This document shows, one piece after another, positions 36,301 to 64,000 of a DNA stretch of 64,000 nt. The DNA lies in contig OZ037766.1 in NCBI GenBank assembly GCA_964035545.1, positions 25,366,126 to 25,430,125 of the forward strand, read 5' to 3'. A program made the position numbers and the translations under genes. The notes beneath the pieces were generated by a model, which saw only the letters and a list, made by a program, of their open reading frames with translations, was not told where the DNA came from and ran no database searches. Position 1 is the stretch's first letter, and each line of letters begins with the position of its first letter. The DNA comes from Bugula neritina (taxonomy: Eukaryota > Bryozoa > Gymnolaemata > Cheilostomatida > Bugulidae).

Positions 36301-37420
36301 TCAAACGTTGGGCACAGCGAGAAATCCTCGGAGTAGCGTTCATCATTGGTGTAGGTGAGCCAAGCTTTGATCTCTAAACCTTTTTCAGCTTCCAACTCCT
36401 TCATGGCAGTGTTAACACAGTGATCACCTAACACAAGACTGTAGTATTATGAAACTGTTCCCAGTTTGAACATAAATCTTTTAGCCTTAACTCTTTCTTC
36501 ATTAAAAAGTGCTTACGAGATATTTTTCTCTATTATTTTTCCAAATTTACAACTGAATGTTTTGTGATTGAATGCATTTCAAAAATTTTGAATAGAAACT
36601 TAAAGTCACAAAAACATACTCTGAAATTGTAAATGTAGCTATCAAATGCTATCAATAAGTCAACACAAAGTTAGAGGCAAAGTATGTGCCGGCCGAGCCT
36701 TCATCTACGGATCAAAGATATTTTATAAGAATATATAAATAAATACATTTATATTAACTCTTAAAGTTGTTAAACCACCAATTCAAAAATTTATCTTAAT
36801 TGTTTGAAGCAGGGTGAAGGCAGTCTAGCGTTATTACTTTTTTACTTCTCCTACTAGAATATTCTGTGCACTTTATCACTCGAAAGTTTCGGAGTTGCTA
36901 ATCTATAACCTTGCATAATACCATCTGCATCACAAAAGTAAATGTAATTATGTACATGAATAAAACTAAGTTGTCTCTACTTGATGCAACTTCAAATAAT
37001 ACCTGAATGGTACCTTTTTCAGATGGCTTTTTCTTCCTACAGGATATATTTTGCAGTGCATGGACACAATATTATGTTGTTAGTTAAAATAAAAATATAG
37101 TCACAAGTTCAGTATTGTGCTCCAGAAAACCGTCAACATTGACTATCATCACCAAACTATAATGCTTTACCATCATCACAGTCAGCAAACACCGGGTCTT
37201 TCATGATGCCGTCTGGTGTGCTGTTGACAAACTCCGCCCCTCTCATAAGAATTGTGTCGCCTCCTATTGACTGAAACTCTCCGAAAACTTCACCAGCAGC
37301 CGTTGCGTTAGTCCGATCACTTCTAAACCAGGACCCAGAAATAGGGTAGGGGTCTCCATACCGGCCCCCTACTTCTACTAGGATAGCAGTGAAAAGAACG
37401 AAAGCTACTTTCATGTTCAC
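30361..37420 (-). CDS. Secreted TIM-barrel-like protein, possibly DUF4434 family; frame problems
   Basis: Uncharacterised secreted protein of about 600 residues. Exons in transcript order: 37420-37171, 36427-36238, 35705 (or 35722)-35500, 34321-34216, 33668-33393, 32755-32610, 31857-31746, 31154-30892, 30606-30361. The N-terminus MNMKVAFVLFTAILVEVGG is a signal peptide, followed by SGSWFRSDR and GGDTILMRGAEF. Middle segments AQKKNMSIYLGLPKP, KGYYSDIHVITDY, TWLMIEAYDD and KVTAFAWDP resemble successive strands of the DUF4434 glycosidase-like TIM barrel; this is my inference, and no catalytic residues are assigned. A last exon rich in Tyr and Thr may form a beta domain. Two problems: the strong exon 2 donor (CA|GTGAGT) is one base out of frame with the strong exon 3 acceptor at 35722, and exon 4 has one extra base near 34260 that creates stops. 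Either the assembly has indel errors or this copy is damaged. Confidence 0.7.
31556..31654. repeat. Diverged dispersed repeat, copy 2
   Basis: Collinear with 11101-11186 through ACCACAACCATA and GAAGCAATGAAAACGCAGTGAT. It is located in an intron of the DUF4434-like gene. Confidence 0.4.
32216..32598. repeat. 19-bp minisatellite in intron 6 of the DUF4434-like gene
   Basis: About twenty copies of a 19-base unit AGTATATTGGTGTATAGTA (variants with GTTAG, ACTGATGCATAG or GGACATAG), starting about 12 bases past the exon 6 donor. Because 19 is not a multiple of 3, the minus-strand translation repeats every 19 residues. Confidence 0.92.
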
Positions 37421-37528
37421 AAACTCACCACTTAATAAGCTGAGGTATCCTATAATAGTATTTATTTGTTGTGAAAGAGAGCATATGTTGCTTCACACAA
37501 TACCCTTGCAGACAAATCTGCTGTCTCC

Positions 37529-37536
37529 CTTATATA
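37529..37536 (-). promoter_or_regulatory. TATA box of the DUF4434-like gene
   Basis: TATATAAG followed by GGAGACAG on the minus strand, about 110 bases upstream of the first Met codon; a plausible TATA element. Confidence 0.5.
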
Positions 37537-38544
37537 CACCAGACTCATGCTTGCTAAGCCAATCATTTTGTTTCTCTTGATGTAAACCAATTCGTGATTG
37601 GCTTATCAGTCATTACTTTTCTGTGGCTTCATGGCATAAAAATAGTTATTGGTACTTGTAAATACCATATGCAGTTGACTGTAGTGTTTTAGATAAATTT
37701 ACATTTGATTTCTAAATAGCTAATGCTAGGACAATTAGGACCAGTTTTTATTAATGTCCATAAGAATTTATATTGGAAAATAACATATTTCTTTAATTAT
37801 ATAGTGTGTGGGGCTGTGGGCCAATAGTGTAATATAATGAGTGCCATTACCAGCTGTTCATCAGTAGAAAAAATATATAATAGTAATCTATAAAAATAAT
37901 AGCAATAGTAATACTGAGCTGGTTTTAATAGTTAATAGCAAGCATGCAGGTAGTTGAACTGTGAATCTAAAATCTAATTTATGAGAGAAAGTGCATTTTA
38001 GTGAGACAATTCTTATCCAACAAAACAAAAGTACAAAATAATAGCTAGAACATAAAATTTGAAAGATATTAAATGCTTTTCTACAGAAAAAATGTAGACG
38101 ATGCAATGTCTGCATATAGTTCTACACTGGCAAAGAATTTTATTGCGATTTCTTGGAAAGATGTGCCATTTCAAAGTTTATCTTTACTTATACTCTATAA
38201 TTACCAGCTATTGTTTATTCAATTTAGAGAGTGCATTAAGATTTCACAAGCATTCACTACATGTCTCAAAAATTCTACTCAACACTCCCCGTATTCTATT
38301 AAGGTCAGTAACATGCTACTGCATCAAGCTAAAAACTTTGAGTGATCATAATTGTGCTTGATGCTTTCAAAACTAAGATTGTTTAAATGAATATTCTCTA
38401 TTGTCATGCTTAGTTAAAGGGATGAGTCTTTGCTTTATATAAACAAGAAAGGTGTATCAAAATTTAGAAGTTTAGAAAGTTCTTCATTAATCTATATAAA
38501 TTTATCTATAAATTAATGCAAGACTCTACAATGTGTTATATAAT

Positions 38545-38550
38545 TTTATT
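38545..38550 (-). promoter_or_regulatory. Polyadenylation signal of the K+ channel gene
   Basis: AATAAA on the minus strand, about 71 bases past the stop codon at 38621. Confidence 0.55.
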
Positions 38551-38620
38551 AATTGTCCTAAATGATGTAATAATGTTTTTGTTTTGACTTTTTGTGAGAG
38601 TTTATAGTCAAACAGGTTGT

Positions 38621-48650
<10,030 letters not shown>

Positions 48651-50591
48651 GATGATTAGTCAAAACTTAGTTGTCAGTCAGCTGTCTGCTCTGCCCAATT
48701 ATTATGTAACTAGAATGTCAAAAAACAGATGTAGCATCTCTCATTTTGAATCCTACCTTGATTATAAATGACAGAATGTCAAAATCAATTAAAAACTTGC
48801 TATTTGTTCATACTTATTATAATCTATTCAAGTAGGATTATTAGTGCTTCTAAGAACAACTTTTTAATCATTGAATTTGCTAGATTTCAATTTGGAATTG
48901 ACGTACGAATTACAATCACAACCATGTATTGCTAGCAGCTTTGGTTAACCTTAAGAAAGGGGGGATAATTCTTTCCACAGTGGCATCTCGAGATAGCTAA
49001 CTATATATTATATTTTTAATGATTTCACAAGTTTTGAGATGTGTTTCAAGTGCAAAAAGTCTAGATTACACAATTGATAAGTTTCAGCTAGTGAAAAGTT
49101 TTAAATCCAAACAAAAAATTTCTTTTTGAAATAGATAATAGTCTATTTTTACAAACACTGCATAAATACAATTATTTATGAAGGCATTAGTGTTACACAA
49201 TGCAAATGATTCAAAATTAGGCAACATTTTTTAAGTACATTACATTTGATAAATCAACTTGAAAACAAATTGAATCAGTATTTTACTAAACAGATGCAAC
49301 TGATTGTTCAGCAAAGAAGAATCAAAATAATGTATACTCGGTGGCAAGACATAACGCGGCACTGTTGTTATCAATATAACACCAGAATTTGCCTACCTTT
49401 ACCAGAACCGCATAAATGACTATCCTTTCTGTGATGCGCTAGCAATTATGGTTGCTTTTAGGTAACCATTTCATTCATCTGTCACTATAGCTCATTTCAA
49501 TATACAGTTTGAGATATAATTGTTAGCAACTGTCACTATGGTACTACAAGCACACCTTCTACTCTACTCTATAATATTACTCTATAGCCCCTACTATTGC
49601 TGCATATCGTACCTGTATAAAATTCTACAGCCTGCAGCCACACTGAGTGAACCTATTTAATATGTGCTAATATATTTTGGTGACTAATGAAGCTAGAATT
49701 TGCTACTAATTTAGTCAGAGCAGCTACACTTGTTAGCTGTACACATGGAGCTGTGTTCAATTATTTCGACTTAAGTACTTGATTTGCACTGCCAGTATAT
49801 CAAATAAACAGTCTCAAGAGATATGCAGCTGATGAAAAATTAATCAGAGTTTCTATAGCTGAAAGACATTCAGTTTATATCTTTGCAAAACATTTACACG
49901 TATACAATTTAGATACCTGTACAACCAAGGCAGGTTGAGAGCCCAAACACAATAGCTATAATGCACTGTCACATTGCTCAATAGTGATCCTAAAGGTATA
50001 TGATCATCTGTTTGTAACTTTACATGCATAGATATACACTTTTAAAATATATAATGGATGCATGTCTACTTAGCTTTTAAAATCAATAAAATGTGAAGCG
50101 TGTCTAACACTTATATCATGTATATATTGAAAATTATTGATATAAATTAGCGGAAAGATTTAATCAATGATGACGATCTTTAGGTATAAGTACACATGCT
50201 GGCTGAAAAGTAGGTTTGTAGTTACTGAAAAATGTATAAGCATGCAATTTTTTTTACAACTATTAGTCACATCATGTTCACTGTAAGCAAAGAACCTTAA
50301 ATTATATTATAATTGTTAGATTTTATCAATTAAATTAGCTAAACATGAAATTACAGCCTGGTGAAAAATGTGCTCCGTGAAATGATAACATAGCAGCTCG
50401 TACAGAAACTCAAGTACATCATAATAATATTATGCGTATGTCAGTCACAATACAATTTCGCAAAGAAGGTAACTCCAAATGCATCTTAATAGTGTATAAA
50501 ATTTCCTAAAGTGTGAAAATCACGCGCGTTTACAAACTAAACTCCACGTTTATGAATGTGGCTGGTTTACGTGCAGTGTGCAGTCGCCGCA
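48651..50591. other. Divergent spacer between K2P and GPKOW
   Basis: About 1.9 kb between two head-to-head genes, so both promoters should be here. A CACGCGCG motif at 50521-50528, about 65 bases before the GPKOW start, is the only CpG cluster noticed. No gene was found. Confidence 0.5.
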
Positions 50592-53500
50592 ATGTTAAAA
50601 ATGGAAACCGAAAAACGAAATCAAAGTGAAACGCCAACAATATCTTTTGGATTTAAAGCTAAATCGGATTCAAAGAAGTTGCAAACAAAATCTGTTATTG
50701 ATGAAAGTAAGTCAGAAGTGCTAGAAACAGATTTTGTGAAAGGTTTTGATGGAGAAGGGATTCAAAGTGTTATCGAAAAGCCGAAACCTAGCGGTCCATT
50801 AGTAATTCCTCTTATTCGAGCCAACAATTGGAGAAGAAAAGAGACTCAAAGCGTAGAAACCAGCTCTACTTCTACTGGTGAACCTGAAAAAGAAGACCTT
50901 TCAAAAGCTGCTGCTAAAGAATTAATAGATGAAGCTAAAAAATTTGACGATGATCACGATAGCGATCAGATCACACAGAACTCAGCAAAGGCAATTCCTT
51001 TACTCCTGCAAAATCAGGTTAGCTGCCTACCTTATTTAGTCAAATTTACATAGATAGGCACTAAAATCAATTCAAAAGGTAACAAGTTATTATTTTTAAT
51101 TTCCTGTTGGCAAGTGCTAGGAGATATTGAGTCAATGATGGGAATAAAACTTTTGGTCTCAATCGCACTTATTTTTTACTCATACAAGTTTTACATTATG
51201 ATTATGTTATTGATTATTCACGTTCAAATAAAAATAATAACTATAAAATTACTTAATGAATTATAATTATGACTGTGATGTACATGCACTCTGAGTATCC
51301 TATTTTTAAAGTCTCATTGTATCTTCAAAGTGCTGTTTGACATATTTTTTTAGTCAATTAGAGCTCATAGCTAGTTTTAGGTTTTGTATTCATTAAGCAG
51401 TTTCTCACTTCACCAAATTTATGCTTTTTAATAGAATTTTAGCAAATAATTTTTTTATGTACTGGCATGAGGTGAATTGCTTTTAGATATATTTCCGAGT
51501 ACCACCAATGACCCTGATGAAAAGTGTACTACAAGTACATAGTTAGGATTAAAGGAAATCTACTGTTTCATTTATTAATTGGAAAAATCTCTTCTGAAAT
51601 TATACAACTTTGAGTAACCTTTGAACATTGTAATCACTGTACAGGTGCCAGCTGGGTTTGAGACTGATGATAAAATAGACACAGAGTTAAGACCTGAAGA
51701 GTCGTCATTGGAAGACTACGAGCAAGTGCCTATAGAGCAGTTTGGTTTGGCTCTCTTACGGGGAATGGGCTGGAAGGAAGGCGAAGGTGAATTGTCATTT
51801 TGAGAAATAAATGTTTTAATAACTGCTTTAATAATTTAAATAAGTAAGTGATTTCTTGGAAAGGGAATCGTGCATGCTTCTCATCTCTGTCAGTTCAGCC
51901 AGAAAATAAATTTATGCATTTCATTTTGTTGTCAGAAGGCAAGCTTACATGCTACGCTATATTTTCAAGTCTTACGTTGCTTGCAATTTTAGTAAAAGTT
52001 TTACATGTAAGCTGGTTAAGAACCTGCACCAAAACCGTATATTGTCATATGCTGCAACTCTGCTACTATAAACTAGGAGTTGGAAAAAATAAGCAGTATG
52101 TGAAGCCAATAGAGGCTAACCTGAGGCCCAAAGGAATGGGCCTGGGAGCTGACAAGAGTAAACTACTCCAACAAAGTGAGAACAAAAGGAAGCACAAACT
52201 AAAACCTGGCGAAAAAAGGGAGGAGGACGAATCTCTGGAAATTAAAAAAGGTAAGTTTTTGGTTGTAGTATTTACAGCTAGTATAGGTAAAGTAATTGAG
52301 AAGAGAATTATGAAGTATTATGTATGTACAAGTGAATAAATATTTGTTATGTAACATGTAGGACATCCTCAATGCTCTATTTGATTGCATATATATAATA
52401 TATATAACTATAATAATGTGATAATAATATTAAATAAAAATAATGTAATAATATATATAATAATGTACTATTATATTATAACATATAAATTTATATCGCT
52501 ATAATATATGAATATATTATATATTATTATATTATAATATACAACGATTATATTATTACATTATATATAGTGTTATAATTGATATCTATAAATTGTATCA
52601 AGTGGAAACTTTAGCAACTGCTCGAAATAAAATATAAAGTATAATAAACACACAGGAGTTAGTAGATATACCCAAGGCATTCATTATTGGTTTTTATGTC
52701 CAACCACATAGCACCTGTATAGCCTATCATATTATGCTGAGAACTGTAACTGCCCGTGATAAATGCAGGAGCTCTATGCGTCATACTGAAAGGTGCCCAC
52801 ACTGATCTCTACGGTACTATAGAAGGAGTAGATGATGACAATGCCAGGTGTGTCGTGAAATTGGCCATTAGCCAGGCCTCTGTGGACCTGAGCCAGTTTA
52901 GCCTGAGGGTTATTAGCAAGCAGGAGTTTGACAAATACGCCCGATATCTCAATAAAGGTTTGTGTTTATTTATAGGCTAATATATCGTGGGTTATTTGAG
53001 AATATTCTTGTAATTTATGTAGCTTACAGTGTCTTGTTATTCCGTAGTATATCAGTTGACGGTCATTCTTTGTATATGTTGACTCAGCATTAGGCAAACT
53101 GCAAGGCTTTTCTCTTATATTTTGGGAAAAATTTCAAATTGTTTTATTTTCTTATTAAATTCCCGCAACTAAATTTTACATAGGACGATTTCAGTTAGAG
53201 TTTGAACATGTGTGATAAAGCTATAGGAAATCATTTGTATTGCGAAACCTTCCTACAATATGTTTAGCTTATCTTGTGTGTCTATTGAAAGACTTAAACC
53301 AGAGGTGTAACTTCTGGCACTAAAGTCACTAAAATAATTCTATACCTTCTAAGACTTCAAATTATTTTATTATTATAGTTTTTATCATTTGGTATTCTAT
53401 TATTCAATCGAATATTACAAGCTTTTATAGTGTGAGACTACTGAAATGTTGTTTTGATAAGCTTTGAATTTTTATCTTTTTTAGTAACAGTACACACATA

Positions 53501-54780
53501 CATCTGTATTTTCTATGTGACAGCCAAAATGGTTAGTTCAACATTCAACTTAGATGTTCATATTCTAGTTTGAAATTCTTTCTGTAGGTAAATCTGACCG
53601 TTATAAGGAAAAAGAAGTGAATGGCACCCATTCTCCAGTTGAGAAAAAGCGGAAGAAAGATTATGATACTGACAGTAAAAATAAAGATGGTAGTAAACAC
53701 TCTAAAACTAAAAGCAAGCATTATGATCAACCCAAGCTAAATAAAAACTGGGTGTATCCCCTACTGAAGGTCAAGGTTATAGACAGGAAGTATAAAGATG
53801 GCCGTTACTATGCCAACAAAGTCATCGTATATGAAATATTGCCTGGTTCTATAGTTTGTCAAACTGAATCTGGAAGATTACTTGAAAGTGAGTTATTAGT
53901 GAGCGAGTTTGCCATGTGAGTTAGCTGTGTAGTCAAGTTTTGGTCAACTGTAATGGTTGTATCATCACAGTGATGTTGCAGTTGAAACTAGGCTGTTCTT
54001 CAGGATGCAATTTCACGGAGTTCACATTGTTGATTTGATAGCGAGTTATTTATCCACCAATACGTGTATGCTTGTAGGTGTGACGTAGCAAGTTGCTAGA
54101 TTTATAAACATATTTTTTAGCAGATATGTAGTAGATAACATATTTACTATACAAGTTTACACAAAGGCTCAGAAAATTAGCCAAGACACGTAAATATTTT
54201 ACTAGCTGCAACTGCATGACTATAAACAGGCATTTTATTTTTATGACCTAATTGTAAAATAATTGCCCCCACTGGGAATCAAACCCGAGTTTTCTGGCTT
54301 GCAAGCAAGTGTGCTACCATTACACCACGGAGGCCACTGGGTAAACTCAACACTACACTAGTGACCTTTTTTCATTTTATTTCTAATTCAACTCAAACAT
54401 TATGGATAAAGTACAAGTTCAATGCGTGAGCTTGAAAAGCTAATAGGCTTGCCTCTGCACATGTTTTGTATGCTTGTAATAATGTAGGTGAAAAAATGTC
54501 ACCATATGCTTGCTTTTCTGTCAATTATATTATAAGTGTGTTCTCTTTTGCAGATCTTCAAGAAAATCAACTAGAATCAGTTATACCAAGGGAAGATAAA
54601 TCTCATGTGATGATAGTTGCTGGGGAATACAAGAAGGAAATAGCCGAATTGATACAAAAGAACAAAGAAAGGGAAAAAGTAACTGTTCAACTTCTGTCAG
54701 ACAGAAGTGTACTTCTGACTTTATCTTACGACGATGTCTGTGAATATACAGGAAATGTTGACCAGTTAATGGAGTACTAG
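50592..54780 (+). CDS. GPKOW: G-patch domain and KOW motifs-containing protein
   Basis: GPKOW (Spp2-like in yeast), a nuclear spliceosome factor whose G-patch engages the DEAH helicase DHX16/Prp2. 485 residues, close to the usual ~476. Exons 50592-51017, 51645-51786, 52077-52250, 52769-52957, 53588-53887, 54554-54780; all GT-AG, and the phases close. Order: an N-terminal [10 protein letters not shown] region; the conserved [22 protein letters not shown]-patch across exons 2-3 with [18 protein letters not shown]; a KOW motif in exon 4 ([20 protein letters not shown]); a Lys-rich linker ([17 protein letters not shown]); a block [22 protein letters not shown]; and a second KOW ([20 protein letters not shown]) ending [11 protein letters not shown]. 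The start at 50592 suits the family; Met codons at 50556 and 50601 are in frame. Intron 5 carries an antisense SINE. Confidence 0.95.
54262..54366 (-). mobile_element. tRNA-derived SINE, copy 3 (GPKOW intron 5)
   Basis: On the minus strand: GTGTTGAGTTTACCCAGTGG, then A-box-like GGTGTAATGGTAGCAC, anticodon-arm-like TTGCTTGCAAGCCAG, B box GGGTTTGATTCCCAGT. Same family as 6575-6674 and 19580-19690, inserted antisense to GPKOW. Confidence 0.8.
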
Positions 54781-55837
54781 TCTTAAGTAAAGGAAATGGA
54801 GCCGATATTCTGATAATTTACTCTACTGAGCAGTTTCCAAGTCTTTCAATTTAACTGCATGTTTTAATCAGTTCGTGAGATGTTGCTTACACTGGCAGTA
54901 TTAATCATCAAAATATATGAAAGACTGTCTACTTATTTTTAAGAAAAGTTTAGTCAAATTTTAGTGGAGGTAATCTTTTGGCATCAGCTTTATAGTTTAC
55001 TGTATAAATATTTATTAACTTGTATCAAAAAATTTCTCATACTATAAATCTGAAGCTAAATCATTGATCATTCACTTGGGCATCAAATGCTCTTTTTTAA
55101 TGCAACTTGAACTCGTACATTCTACTTTTGGATTACAATGTAATATTTGTGGGGTTTTTTTGTAAACAACATTACATAATTGTTGTTCATTTCATACTTG
55201 TATATATTTTAAAAATAATTTTAATAATGTAGATACATTTCTTAACACATAATTTTCTTAATCGAAAATTTACAATTTATATAATAAAGAAGGTAAATGC
55301 GGTTGGACAAATTCGAAAATGGATTTCTATTAAAAACACAGCATTTCAACTTTTGCATAATATCCAGATGTAATCAGAAATCAAGGTTGTGAGTTGAACC
55401 TTTTATTACTCATACTATGTATCAAAATTTTCTCGCAAGAGTATAATACTGTAAAAATAATACACCTTATCACAGATCAATAAACTCGCAGGCTACAAAA
55501 ATGCAAACCAATAAAAATTCTATGAATATAATTGGACGGCAGAACAAGACATGAAATCATGTAATTATATAGTATATAATAAAAACACAATAAATAATCA
55601 ATTGTAATGCATTAATATAATTTGCAAATGAACAGATTTTAAAAAAATAGATAAATAAATATGAAATTAGTATTGTGATTCAGCTAGACGTTCACTCTAT
55701 TCTTGTTAGTTGATGTGATCATAATCGTATTACAATGAAATGCAGCACAAAACTAAGCTAAGCTGTGATTAAAAAGATGTAGAAAAACACATATTTTCAT
55801 TCATCATTATACTTGAGTGAAAATATATTTAATCAAA
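54781..55837. other. Convergent spacer between GPKOW and the WD-propeller gene
   Basis: AT-rich, no gene. AATAAA at about 55284 is the nearest clear polyadenylation signal for GPKOW, some 500 bases past its stop. Nothing else was recognised. Confidence 0.45.

Positions 55838-64000
<8,163 letters not shown>

Larger units (their letters stand above)
37421..38620. other. Spacer between the DUF4434-like and K+ channel genes
   Basis: It contains the probable promoter of the DUF4434-like gene (TATATAAG on the minus strand at 37529-37536, about 110 bases before the start codon) and the 3' end of the channel gene. AT-rich, no further gene seen; short open frames on both strands are unremarkable. Confidence 0.5.

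Overview
The window is animal nuclear DNA: AT-rich, with every gene but one split by short GT-AG introns, large simple-sequence arrays, and small transposon-like repeats in introns and spacers. The gene set (Rag GTPase A/B, sigma-type glutathione S-transferases, rhodopsin-like GPCR, cyclin B3, two-pore potassium channel, GPKOW, a WD-propeller protein) indicates an invertebrate metazoan. A spiralian (lophotrochozoan) is my best guess, but the sequence alone does not prove it. No prokaryotic gene, CRISPR array or operon is present. Gene models were assembled by hand from homology, reading frame and splice-phase continuity.

Layout. 2550-6814 (+): RagA/B GTPase in nine exons. 10213-13119 (+) and 20467-22472 (+): two paralogous sigma-like GSTs with matching four-exon structures. 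Between them lie an intronless divergent GPCR (14691-15629, -) and an unbroken (TG)n tract of about 743 bp. 23957-27366 (-): cyclin B3 in ten coding exons, with a candidate cell-cycle promoter near 29.3 kb. 30361-37420 (-): a secreted protein of uncertain function, probably a DUF4434-like TIM barrel, with two reading-frame problems. 38621-48650 (-): a two-pore-domain K+ channel of 415 residues in nine exons. 50592-54780 (+): GPKOW, a spliceosomal G-patch/KOW protein of 485 residues. 55838-63041 (-): 14 exons of a WD40-propeller protein resembling NACHT-WD (NWD) proteins, whose 5' part lies beyond the right edge.

The genes do not form a pathway; they are ordinary unlinked animal genes. The notable material is structural: a tRNA-derived SINE family (three copies), a TIR element family found only in the K+ channel introns here (three copies), a foldback family (three copies), a 410-bp foldback element, a palindromic intron insert, three intronic minisatellites, one of which repeats a consensus 5' splice site in the sense direction, and the giant TG tract. 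I did not find a convincing new molecular system. The least characterised items are the DUF4434-like gene, the orphan GPCR and the WD-propeller gene.
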